From an uncultured Bacteroidota bacterium (lineage in GTDB: Bacteria > Bacteroidota > Bacteroidia > UKL13-3), in the NCBI GenBank assembly GCA_903907885.1, contig CAIVPY010000186.1, positions 1 to 16,211 on the forward strand: a DNA stretch of 16,211 nt. The letters are read 5' to 3'. How positions within the stretch are numbered: the stretch's first letter is position 1; each line of letters begins with the position of its first letter. This document shows, in pieces, positions 1 through 6,971 of the stretch. Below the pieces are notes generated by a model. That model was not told the origin of the DNA. It saw only the letters and a list, made by a program, of their open reading frames with translations, and searched no databases. A program made the translations under genes and the position numbers.

Positions 1-412
1 AATCAATTTTTGAGGTGGTGTAGTTATAGGTGATGGTATAGTTTCTGTTTTGAGGATCTAATAATTGTACTATATTTCTATTTGTATTGTTTGCATTGCC
101 ATTTGTAGGGCGAAACCATACAGATATGGCAATATTTTTCATTGAGCCAGTGTTTAAAGATGTACTGCTTGCAACATCAATCCAGGCATTACCTGTACCA
201 TCAAAATTATATGCACTGTTGTTGTTTCCAAATCTATCTGAGGTTAAAGTAACTCCCGAATGAATTGTGCCATTATTGGCATTTGCCGTAGAATCTTGGG
301 CGTTTCCACTAAAAGGGTAATAGGCCACTAGTCCTTGATTGATTGAGCCTTGAGCATGCACATTAGTCCAGCCAACGATACATAATAATATTATAATGGT
401 TCTTCTTATCAT
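1..412 (-). CDS. Secreted LamG-like (concanavalin A-fold) protein, N-terminal part
   Basis: The first 137 codons are present; the gene runs off the left edge. The product starts MIRRTIIILLCIVGW and ends its signal peptide at about VHA20|Q21, so it is exported. From residue 28 the text GLVAYYPFSGNAQDSTAN, followed by NNGTIHSGVTLTSDRFGN and an AYNFDG element, is the typical opening of a LamG/laminin-G-like jelly-roll domain as found in many large Bacteroidota surface proteins. Such proteins usually bind glycans or act as adhesins and often carry a T9SS C-terminal domain, but that end is not visible here. The ATG at 410-412 directly precedes the hydrophobic signal. No Shine-Dalgarno sequence is seen, which is normal for the phylum. 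The exact ligand and function are unknown. Confidence 0.8.
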   Translation of the reverse strand, partial: MIRRTIIILLCIVGWTNVHAQGSINQGLVAYYPFSGNAQDSTANANNGTIHSGVTLTSDRFGNNNSAYNFDGTGNAWIDVASSTSLNTGSMKNIAISVWFRPTNGNANNTNRNIVQLLDPQNRNYTITYNYTTSKID

Positions 413-584
413 AAGATTTTTTTAACAAATTAAACTGATACTTATATCAAAAGCAAATGCAATTTGCCCCTACTAAATATCTCTTTTTGATATAGGACTT
501 GTAATTTTAAACCGTTTTTAGAAAAAGCGCTAAAAGAACACATGATTTTTAACGACCTAATAATGTTGCTTTTTTTATATTAAA

Positions 585-595
585 CCGCGAAGCGG
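585..595 (-). terminator. Possible weak hairpin terminator after pheS
   Basis: The short inverted repeat CCGC-GAA-GCGG lies 22 bases beyond the pheS stop codon, between pheS and the LamG-like gene. On the minus strand it is followed only by a short T run (TTT, then an A/T mix), so it would be a weak intrinsic terminator at best. It is the only GC-rich dyad in the 413-616 spacer. That spacer must also hold the promoter of the LamG-like gene, for which I found no clear TAnnTTTG box. Confidence 0.3.
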
Positions 596-616
596 GAAAA
601 ATATTTTTATTAGGCT

Positions 617-1636
617 TTATAACTGCGAAAATTGCTTTAAAAACGAAACATCATTGGTAAAGTATGTTCTCAAGTCTTTTACATCGTATTTTAGCATTGC
701 AATGCGCTCTATTCCCATTCCAAATGCAAACCCTGAATACTCTTCTGGATTTATTCCGCAATTCTCCAATACATTTGGATCAATCATACCACATCCTAAA
801 ATTTCAACCCAGCCTGTATATTTGCACACATTACATCCTTCGCCTTTACACAACAAGCAACTTATATCCATTTCGGCCGATGGCTCTGTAAAAGGAAAAA
901 AACTTGGACGAAATCTTACTTTAACATCTTCACCAAACATCTCTTTTACAAAGTAATAAAGGGTTTGTTTCAAGTCTGCAAAACTTACTTTTTTATCTAT
1001 ATAAATTCCCTCCACCTGATGAAAAAAACAATTTGCCCTTGCCGATACAGCTTCATTCCTATATACCCTTCCTGGCATAATGGCTCGTAATGGTGGCTTT
1101 TGGTTTTCCATAAGTCGCACTTGCACCGATGATGTATGAGTTCTTAGAGCTACTTCTTTATCAATAAAAAATGTATCCTGCATATCTCTTGCAGGATGAT
1201 TTTCTGGAAAATTTAATGCTGAAAAATTATGCCAATCATCTTCTATTTCTGGTCCTTCTGTTATAGTAAAACTTATTTTATTAAAAATAGAAACTATTTC
1301 ATTTTCAACAAGACTTAATGGATGTCTTCCACCAATGTTTTCAATTTCAGCTGGTAGAGTTAAATCAGATTGAATATTGCTTTTATTATGGCTTGCAGAA
1401 GTTTGAAATAAAACAGAAGCATCATTAAATTTTTCTTGAACATCTTGTTTTACAGCATTCATTAGTTTCCCCAAATCCTTTTTTGTTTCATTAGGAATGA
1501 TTTTAAATTCTTCAAACAAATCATTTAAAATTCCTTTTCTACTTAGGTATGTTAACCTGAATTGTTCTAACTCTTCAGCCGAACTAATTATTGTTTGTTC
1601 TATTTTGGTTTGAAGTTCTTCTAATTTTTCTTTCAT
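617..1636 (-). CDS. pheS: Phenylalanine--tRNA ligase alpha subunit
   Basis: This is the catalytic alpha subunit of the cytoplasmic (alpha-beta)2 phenylalanyl-tRNA synthetase, which charges tRNA-Phe with phenylalanine. At 339 residues it has the usual full length. Residues 1-80 form the charged helical (coiled-coil) tRNA-binding arm. The class II aminoacyl-tRNA synthetase core follows: GGRHPLSLVENEI near 102-114, TEGPEIEDDWHNF near 126-138, motif 2 PGRVYRNEAVSARANCFFHQ (188-207) and motif 3 GFAFGMGIERIAMLKY (302-317). A four-cysteine insert (C260, C263, C268, C271, in CLLCKGEGCNVC) resembles a zinc knuckle and is, from memory, common in Bacteroidota PheS. pheT is not adjacent, so the two subunits are encoded apart. 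A -7-type box lies 24-31 bases upstream of the ATG. Confidence 0.97.
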   Translation of the reverse strand: MKEKLEELQTKIEQTIISSAEELEQFRLTYLSRKGILNDLFEEFKIIPNETKKDLGKLMNAVKQDVQEKFNDASVLFQTSASHNKSNIQSDLTLPAEIENIGGRHPLSLVENEIVSIFNKISFTITEGPEIEDDWHNFSALNFPENHPARDMQDTFFIDKEVALRTHTSSVQVRLMENQKPPLRAIMPGRVYRNEAVSARANCFFHQVEGIYIDKKVSFADLKQTLYYFVKEMFGEDVKVRFRPSFFPFTEPSAEMDISCLLCKGEGCNVCKYTGWVEILGCGMIDPNVLENCGINPEEYSGFAFGMGIERIAMLKYDVKDLRTYFTNDVSFLKQFSQL

Positions 1637-2044
1637 AGCTCATTCATCTTTGAGAGCAACAAATCTAATACATTTTATTTTTAGCTTTCCACCAAACCAA
1701 TGTATTATTAATATATAATACTTAAAATTTGTCATTGTTATTGTAGTGTGATTAATACCAATAAGTTTTTTTTAGACTTGTTTGATTTGAATTTATTTTT
1801 ATCTCTCAACATTCTAATACCAACTTAATTTACTATTATTCTTTACTTTATATATTTATTAACAAGCTGTTAATTGCGACATTCACATAGGTTTGTTTAA
1901 AACTTATATTTCTTTATCTGTTAAGTAAATGTTAACTAATATGTAACAAGTCGCACTTTCACACATATCAACATTGGTAAAGCTTTGTTATACTTTTAAA
2001 TCAACATATATTAACACATTTATCCCCCATTTCTATACCTATAA
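1637..2044. other. AT-rich 408-bp intergenic spacer with dyads and TGTTAA repeats
   Basis: This stretch between the lipoprotein gene and pheS holds no credible ORF. It contains the pheS -7 box near its left end. Next is an AT-only perfect inverted repeat, GTATTAT (1702-1708) and ATAATAC (1715-1721). A second perfect dyad, ATTAACA-AGC-TGTTAAT, lies at 1858-1874. The hexamer TGTTAA or its complement occurs five times (1859-1864, 1868-1873, 1919-1924, 1930-1935, 2011-2016). No GC-rich terminator is visible after the lipoprotein gene. I see no clear DnaA box: the nearest, TTATCCCCC at about 2021-2029, differs from TTATCCACA at two positions. Confidence 0.6.
1660..1667 (-). promoter_or_regulatory. 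Bacteroidota-type -7 box of the pheS promoter
   Basis: Read on the minus strand the sequence is TAGATTTG, an exact TAnnTTTG match, the -7 consensus of Bacteroidota housekeeping promoters. It would start transcription roughly 15-20 bases before the pheS ATG. The nearest TTTG that could act as a -33 element is at 1693-1696 (25-base spacing, longer than the usual 19-21), so only the -7 part is convincing. Confidence 0.5.
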
Positions 2045-3679
2045 TTATTTAATATCATTAATAAGTGTATTTATATTTATATTTTGTTCTAAATCCCAGT
2101 AGGCTCTTAAAATAAGTACTTCAGGATAATAGTAAACTCTTTCAGGATAAACATTTCCTTCTAGGTTTCCATTATCCCAAACCCCATTTCTATTTCTATC
2201 TTGGATTATTTTAATTCTACATTCCACTGGATCTAGTCCGTTAAAAGTTATTTCAGTTGATGTAGTAACAATTTTTTCTCTTATCACTTTTTCATCTTTA
2301 TCAACCAGCTGCAGAATATATTCAAGACCATCAGTAATGAGACTTACACTTAGAACTAGGTTTGCAAAATCTTTAACACTTTTTGTAGTAAAACTAATAT
2401 TTGTTCCACGATTTATTTGCCCGTAAATATCAATTATGGATGAATCTTTATATAATAATGTATAATTGGTGTTTTCTTTCCATTTATGCCAATATTTAAC
2501 GAACTGATGATGCTTTTCATCAAATGCGACATAGCTTGGTTTGAAGACATTTGTATCCTCTTTATAGATAATTGAATCGGTAATTATTGTTTTATATGGA
2601 ACCGAAAGCTTAATCAATAATGTGTCTTCAAGATTGGCAGGATTTATATTTTGAACAGTAAATGCAGGATTCTTAAGCTTTTTCTTTTGCTTATATTGTA
2701 ACAAGTAAGTGGTGTCAGGATTCTCAATGCTAATGTTAAAACTATCCTTCTCATTTATTGTGGTATAAAGATAAAAAGTGTCTGTATTATCGTATCCTTT
2801 TTCTTTAAATATGTAATATGGATTTTTTGATTTCGCGCTTATTTTGCTTTGTTCAGGTTTGTATATGCCCATTGAGTATTTACCTTGCGCTTTAACTTCA
2901 TTGGTAATCAATTTATTTTTTCTATAAGTATCAGGTTTGAATAGATAAGAATCATAACCTTCATTTATATTTCCTCCTATTTTTATAGGGTTTTTAAACA
3001 TGGCAAGCTCCGAGCCTTTTGTAAACTTTAAATCTCCTTCTTTTTTATAGGCTAACATAAAGAATCTTGAAATAGGTATGTTTTCAATACTAAATGTTCC
3101 ATCTTCTTTTGTTCTAATAAAGTACGATGGTTTCTTTTTGTAGATTGTTGTATCAGTAAAATTAGAATATTCGTAAAGTGCGACAATTATGTTTTTTTCT
3201 GGTTTGAGAGTATAAGCATTAAGTATTTTTCCTTTTATATAATTGGTATCTAAATTCTCGCCTGTCGAAAAAACATATTTAAAATCTGGTACAGCCATTT
3301 CCTCATGAATATCTGTTATAGCATTACCAAAGTTTATGGTGTAGGTTGTATTTCTTTCTAATCCCTCATTGAATATTACTTCTATAATTTTACCATTTTC
3401 TTGAATTGTGGGTGCTTTTTCTCCAGGTGGCGGAGGTGAAATAACAATTTGTTGAGAGGCATCTTTTAATCTCACAAACTCATCAAATTTTATATTAATT
3501 TTTTGTCCCTCGATTGGAAATTTCACTGATTTATTTGATGGTTTAGCATCTATAAATACTGGGTATTTTTCATCTTTTGGTCCACCTGATGGGGCAACTT
3601 GTTGGGCACATGATGCCACAAAAATTATCAAAATAAGACAGAAATTATTTTTAAGAATTGATAGCGTATTTTTGGCCAT
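2045..3679 (-). CDS. Ig-like domain lipoprotein of the Bacteroidota PSGGPKD family
   Basis: A 544-residue predicted lipoprotein. A hydrophobic signal (NNFCLILIIFVASC) ends in the lipobox VASC, with C24 as the lipidated cysteine, so the protein should be anchored in the outer membrane or periplasm. Directly after it comes AQQVAPSGGPKDEKYPVF, a hallmark I recognise from a widespread uncharacterised Bacteroidota family annotated as Ig-like domain protein. Residues about 35-140 look like an SbsA-type bacterial Ig-like domain, including INIKFDEFVRL, a proline run (PPPP) and RNTTYTINFGNAITDIHE. Residues 148-230 resemble a carboxypeptidase-regulatory-like beta-sandwich (IKGKILNAYTLKPEKNIIVA). No catalytic motif is visible. 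It is the last gene of the minus-strand run, 20 bp after the methyltransferase gene. The function is unknown; a structural or envelope role is inferred. Confidence 0.85.
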   Translation of the reverse strand: MAKNTLSILKNNFCLILIIFVASCAQQVAPSGGPKDEKYPVFIDAKPSNKSVKFPIEGQKINIKFDEFVRLKDASQQIVISPPPPGEKAPTIQENGKIIEVIFNEGLERNTTYTINFGNAITDIHEEMAVPDFKYVFSTGENLDTNYIKGKILNAYTLKPEKNIIVALYEYSNFTDTTIYKKKPSYFIRTKEDGTFSIENIPISRFFMLAYKKEGDLKFTKGSELAMFKNPIKIGGNINEGYDSYLFKPDTYRKNKLITNEVKAQGKYSMGIYKPEQSKISAKSKNPYYIFKEKGYDNTDTFYLYTTINEKDSFNISIENPDTTYLLQYKQKKKLKNPAFTVQNINPANLEDTLLIKLSVPYKTIITDSIIYKEDTNVFKPSYVAFDEKHHQFVKYWHKWKENTNYTLLYKDSSIIDIYGQINRGTNISFTTKSVKDFANLVLSVSLITDGLEYILQLVDKDEKVIREKIVTTSTEITFNGLDPVECRIKIIQDRNRNGVWDNGNLEGNVYPERVYYYPEVLILRAYWDLEQNININTLINDIK

Positions 3680-3699
3680 TGAATTTGTAGTTTCTTTCC

Positions 3700-4587
3700 T
3701 TATTTCTTTTTCTTTACTACATAAAGTAATGTGCTGTGTTCACCAGTGCTTAGTGCAGTAGCGGTCGATCGTATTCCACTTAAGGCTCCATTAATGAATG
3801 GATATTTGTTTTTCATGTGTACCTCGCTTCTCATACTTATGTATGGTGCATCAAACCACATTGGTTTTATTTCAATTATTTCAAATCCATGTTTTTCCAT
3901 TAGTAGTGAAAAACTTTTTTGATTAAAGTGGTATAAATGTCTTGGTACATCATATCCGTCCCAAAATTCTTTGTACATTTCTGCATCCTTACTTTTACTA
4001 TTAGGAACTGCTATGAACATAGTTCCTTCTTCCTTAAGTAAATGATGTAACTGCAGCATTCGTTCTTTTAAAAAATGTACATGTTCAAGTACGTGCCATT
4101 GAGTGATAATGTCAAATGAATGTTTTTCTAAATTATCTAATTCAGACTCATTCTTTACATCTAATCCAAAAGTTTTCTTTACAAATTCAACCGCATCATC
4201 ACTCACATCTACTCCTAGTGTATCAAAGGTTTTGTCAAGCTTAACTCCGTTTAAGAAGTAGCCTAAACCGCAACCTAAATCCATTAGCTTTCCATTACTA
4301 TGGTACTTTTTGATAAGAGACAATTTTTGCTTTATACTAAAATCCCTTACAATATCATATAATTTGTAAATTAGACCTTTCTTTTCTCCTGCGTGTGATA
4401 TGTATTGGTCAGATTGATAATACTTGCCAATTTCACTTATTGTTGGTCTAGGGTTGGTATATAGAAAACTGCATTGTTCGCAGCATTCCAATTGAAAGTT
4501 ATCTCCTGTTGCTACAAAGTCTTTGCAGCTAAATAATGTTCTGAATTTGTTATGTCCGCAGACAAGACAAGTATCTAATTTCTCCAA
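3700..4587 (-). CDS. Class I SAM-dependent methyltransferase with N-terminal zinc ribbon
   Basis: A 295-residue predicted methyltransferase of the Methyltransf_23 type. The N-terminus carries a four-cysteine zinc-ribbon-like pair, C7-x2-C10 and C36-x2-C39, followed by FLYTNPRP, a combination common in this group. The Rossmann core shows motif I DLGCGLGYF (103-111), the acidic end of strand 2 in GVDVSDDAVE (D127), and QWHVLEHV (163-170) followed by LLKEEGTMFIAVPN, the usual post-motif II and III region. The later segment DVPRHLYHFNQKSF is also typical of the family. The substrate cannot be read from sequence; relatives act on small molecules, sugars or lipids. It lies 39 bp after mnmG and 20 bp before the lipoprotein gene in what looks like one operon. 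Confidence 0.88.
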   Translation of the reverse strand: MEKLDTCLVCGHNKFRTLFSCKDFVATGDNFQLECCEQCSFLYTNPRPTISEIGKYYQSDQYISHAGEKKGLIYKLYDIVRDFSIKQKLSLIKKYHSNGKLMDLGCGLGYFLNGVKLDKTFDTLGVDVSDDAVEFVKKTFGLDVKNESELDNLEKHSFDIITQWHVLEHVHFLKERMLQLHHLLKEEGTMFIAVPNSKSKDAEMYKEFWDGYDVPRHLYHFNQKSFSLLMEKHGFEIIEIKPMWFDAPYISMRSEVHMKNKYPFINGALSGIRSTATALSTGEHSTLLYVVKKKK

Positions 4588-4626
4588 TGTTTTTTTTTTA
4601 CTTATTCTTCCCCCGCAAATGTATTA

Positions 4627-6495
4627 TTATCTACCTAAATGTACCATTAAAACAGAAACATCTGCCGGAGAAATTCCACTAATTCTTGCGGCTTGTCCTA
4701 AGGTTCCAGGTTTTTGTTTACTAAGTTTCTCTTTAGCTTCGCTACTCAAGTTGTGAATCTGTCTGAAGTCAAACGATTCGTCAATTCTTACACTTTCTAA
4801 ACGATTCATTTTTTCAACCATCTCTTGCTCTTTTAGGAGGTAGCCAGAATATTTAATGAGTATTTCTGCTTGCAAAATACTATCCTTATCAAAGGTTGAA
4901 AGAAACTCATTGACAGAGCCCAAACCAGTTCTTATTTTCTCAATATCAAGTTGAGGTCTACTTAATATTTGTTCTAGTTTATAGTTTTGGTTAATTGGCG
5001 CAGTATCAAATGATTCAAGTAAAGGATTTATATCATTTGGAATTACTGAGGTTTTCTTAAAATATTTTACTATTTCATTTGTCTGCTCAATTTTCCTTTT
5101 CACTTGACCATACCTTTCTTGTGAAGCTAAACCTAATTTATATCCTTTTTCTGTCAATCGAATATCAGCATTGTCTTGTCTTAGCAATATTCTGTATTCT
5201 GCCCTTGAAGTAAACATTCTGTACGGCTCATCTGTACCTTTATTTACTAAATCATCAATTAAAACACCAATGTATGCTTCGGATCTGTTTAATATAAAGT
5301 CTTCTAGACCTTTTACCCTTTGGTGTGCGTTTATTCCAGCTATAAGTCCTTGACATGCAGCCTCTTCATATCCTGTTGTACCATTTATTTGACCAGCGAA
5401 ATAGAGGTTTTTTATTAAGTGTGTTTCTAAAGTTAACTTTAGTTGTGTTGGTGGAAAATAGTCGTATTCTATAGCATAGCCAGGTCTGAACATTTTAGCT
5501 TTTTCAAATCCTGGTATTTTCTTTAATGCTTTTAATTGTATTTCATCGGGTAGTGAAGTTGAAAAACCATTGACATAAATTTCTACCGTGTTCCATCCTT
5601 CTGGTTCTACAAATATTTGATGCCGATCTCGCTCTGCAAATCTATTTATTTTATCTTCTATGGATGGACAATAACGCGGACCTAATCCTTGAATTCGCCC
5701 CGCATACATAGGTGAGTCATTGAATCCGGTTCTTAATATGTCGTGCACCGCACTATTGGTGTAAGTAATCCAACAACACCTTTGATCTTTTACGGTTTTG
5801 GTTGAACTTGAATATGAAAATTTATCTGGATTTGTATCACCCTCCTGTCTTTCCATAGCTTCATAATTTAAGCTTCTACCGTCAATTCTTGGTGGTGTTC
5901 CCGTCTTCATTCTTCCAGATTCAAAGCCAAGTTCTACTAATTGTTCTGTAATTCCGCTTGCAGACTTCTCCCCTATTCTACCACCACCAAACTGTTTTTG
6001 CCCTATATGAATAATCCCATTTAAGAATGTTCCGTTTGTCAGCACTACTGAATTTGATTCTATACTTTGCCCCATTCCGGTTACCACTCCCTTTACCTCA
6101 TCATTCTCAACGATAAGTCCACTAACCATATCTTGCCAAAAATCAACATTTGGCGTTTGCTCCAATTGTTCTCTCCAATATTGTGAAAAAAGCATTCGAT
6201 CGTTTTGTGACCTTGGACTCCACATTGCAGGCCCCTTGGAAAGGTTCAGCATACGAAATTGAATGGTTGATTTGTCTGAAACAATTCCCGAATATCCGCC
6301 CAAAGCGTCAATCTCACGTACTATTTGGCCCTTTGCTACCCCTCCCATAGCTGGATTGCAACTCATCTGAGCTATCTTATTCATATCCATAGTTATTAGT
6401 AAGACTTTGCTACCTAAAACGGCAGCGGAATGAGCAGCTTCGCAACCCGCATGACCAGCCCCAACTACTATAACATCGTATTTTTCTAACATCAT
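4627..6495 (-). CDS. mnmG: tRNA uridine-5-carboxymethylaminomethyl modification enzyme MnmG (GidA)
   Basis: MnmG works with the GTPase MnmE to install carboxymethylaminomethyl groups on the wobble uridine (U34) of certain tRNAs, using FAD and methylene-tetrahydrofolate. The 622-residue protein is full length. The FAD-binding Rossmann motif is VVGAGHAGCEAA (GxGxxG at residues 12-17). GidA signatures follow: SCNPAMGGVAKGQIVREID, KTGTPPRIDGRS, LGPRYCPSIEDKI (with the conserved cysteine) and GYEEAACQGLIAGINAH. The C-terminus ARISGISPADVSVLMVHL is the usual helical MnmE-interaction and tRNA-binding end. Two ATG codons lie in tandem (6495 and 6492). The first overlaps the ybeY stop as ATGA, pointing to translational coupling; the second would also fit the family N-terminus. 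A parS-like site ends 9 bases upstream of the first ATG. Confidence 0.98.
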   Translation of the reverse strand: MMLEKYDVIVVGAGHAGCEAAHSAAVLGSKVLLITMDMNKIAQMSCNPAMGGVAKGQIVREIDALGGYSGIVSDKSTIQFRMLNLSKGPAMWSPRSQNDRMLFSQYWREQLEQTPNVDFWQDMVSGLIVENDEVKGVVTGMGQSIESNSVVLTNGTFLNGIIHIGQKQFGGGRIGEKSASGITEQLVELGFESGRMKTGTPPRIDGRSLNYEAMERQEGDTNPDKFSYSSSTKTVKDQRCCWITYTNSAVHDILRTGFNDSPMYAGRIQGLGPRYCPSIEDKINRFAERDRHQIFVEPEGWNTVEIYVNGFSTSLPDEIQLKALKKIPGFEKAKMFRPGYAIEYDYFPPTQLKLTLETHLIKNLYFAGQINGTTGYEEAACQGLIAGINAHQRVKGLEDFILNRSEAYIGVLIDDLVNKGTDEPYRMFTSRAEYRILLRQDNADIRLTEKGYKLGLASQERYGQVKRKIEQTNEIVKYFKKTSVIPNDINPLLESFDTAPINQNYKLEQILSRPQLDIEKIRTGLGSVNEFLSTFDKDSILQAEILIKYSGYLLKEQEMVEKMNRLESVRIDESFDFRQIHNLSSEAKEKLSKQKPGTLGQAARISGISPADVSVLMVHLGR

Positions 6496-6971
6496 TTTTT
6501 TATTGTTCCACGTGAAACATGTCCACTATTATTAAGCAAAGATAGATACTCGTTTTCTTTTTTTCTCATTAATTCAGTATCTTTTTTTGTTTTGTCTTTA
6601 TAGCCACAAAGATGCAAAACGCCATGTACAATTACCCTTCTCAATTCTTCTTCCCAGCTGATCTTTAATATTTTCGCATTGTCTTTTACTCTGTCTATGC
6701 TTATATATAAATCCCCTTCTATGGCTTCGTTTTTCCCATTTAGTTGAAAGGTAATTATATCTGTATAATAATCGTGTTGTAAAGCATTTTTGTTTATTTT
6801 CAGCAAATGGTCATCCGAGCAGAAACTTATAGAAATAAATCCAACCTCCTCCCCTTCTAATTTTATTAAATTGTTAAGCCATGCTGCGATTGACCTTTTC
6901 CCCTTGATTAGTGTTTTGGTATCAATTGTGTTAAAGTCTATGAGTTTATTTGAACATGTAAATTCCACCAT
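6492..6971 (-). CDS. ybeY: Endoribonuclease YbeY, rRNA maturation factor
   Basis: YbeY is a single-strand-specific metallo-endoribonuclease involved in 16S rRNA 3'-end maturation and ribosome quality control. The chosen ATG (6971) gives 159 residues beginning MVEFTCSNK, the family's normal size. A longer ORF from 7049 would add 26 residues lying inside the end of the neighbouring gene and is unlikely. The core features are DIITFQLN (71-78), IEGDLYIS (84-91) and the metal motif HGVLHLCGYKD, with H116 and H120 in place. The third ligand, His in E. coli (HGxLHLxGYDH), is replaced by D126. I recall this GYKD form as usual in Bacteroidota, so it is probably not a defect. The gene overlaps the upstream T9SS-protein gene by 26 bp and mnmG by 4 bp. 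Its last codons (V152-T156) coincide with a parS site. Confidence 0.93.
   Translation of the reverse strand: MVEFTCSNKLIDFNTIDTKTLIKGKRSIAAWLNNLIKLEGEEVGFISISFCSDDHLLKINKNALQHDYYTDIITFQLNGKNEAIEGDLYISIDRVKDNAKILKISWEEELRRVIVHGVLHLCGYKDKTKKDTELMRKKENEYLSLLNNSGHVSRGTIKK
6504..6519. promoter_or_regulatory. parS: parS chromosome-segregation site (ParB/Spo0J binding)
   Basis: The 16-mer TGTTCCACGTGAAACA matches the bacterial parS consensus TGTTNCACGTGAAACA at every fixed position; as I recall it is identical to the B. subtilis site within spo0J. The inverted repeat has the CACGTG core and flanks TGTTC and GAAACA. It lies in the 3' end of ybeY, 9 bases from the mnmG start. ParB-CTP clamps load at such sites and spread to organise the origin region and recruit SMC. 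Recognition is from sequence alone; parA and parB are not in the window. Confidence 0.9.

Noticed and set aside
1702..1721. AT-only hairpin GTATTAT/ATAATAC as a pheS attenuator
   Set aside because: It lies upstream of the predicted -7 box, so it would not be transcribed from that promoter, and a stem of almost only A-T pairs is weak; phenylalanine leader-peptide codons are absent.
2020..2029. DnaA box / oriC in the AT-rich spacer upstream of pheS
   Set aside because: TTATCCCCC has two mismatches to TTATCCACA and no further boxes or GATC or AT 13-mer array are visible, so an origin is not supported.
2402..2417. TGTTCCACG followed by unrelated bases, a possible third parS
   Set aside because: Only the left half (9 bases) matches; the right half ATTTATT agrees with the consensus at about one position, so there is no palindrome.
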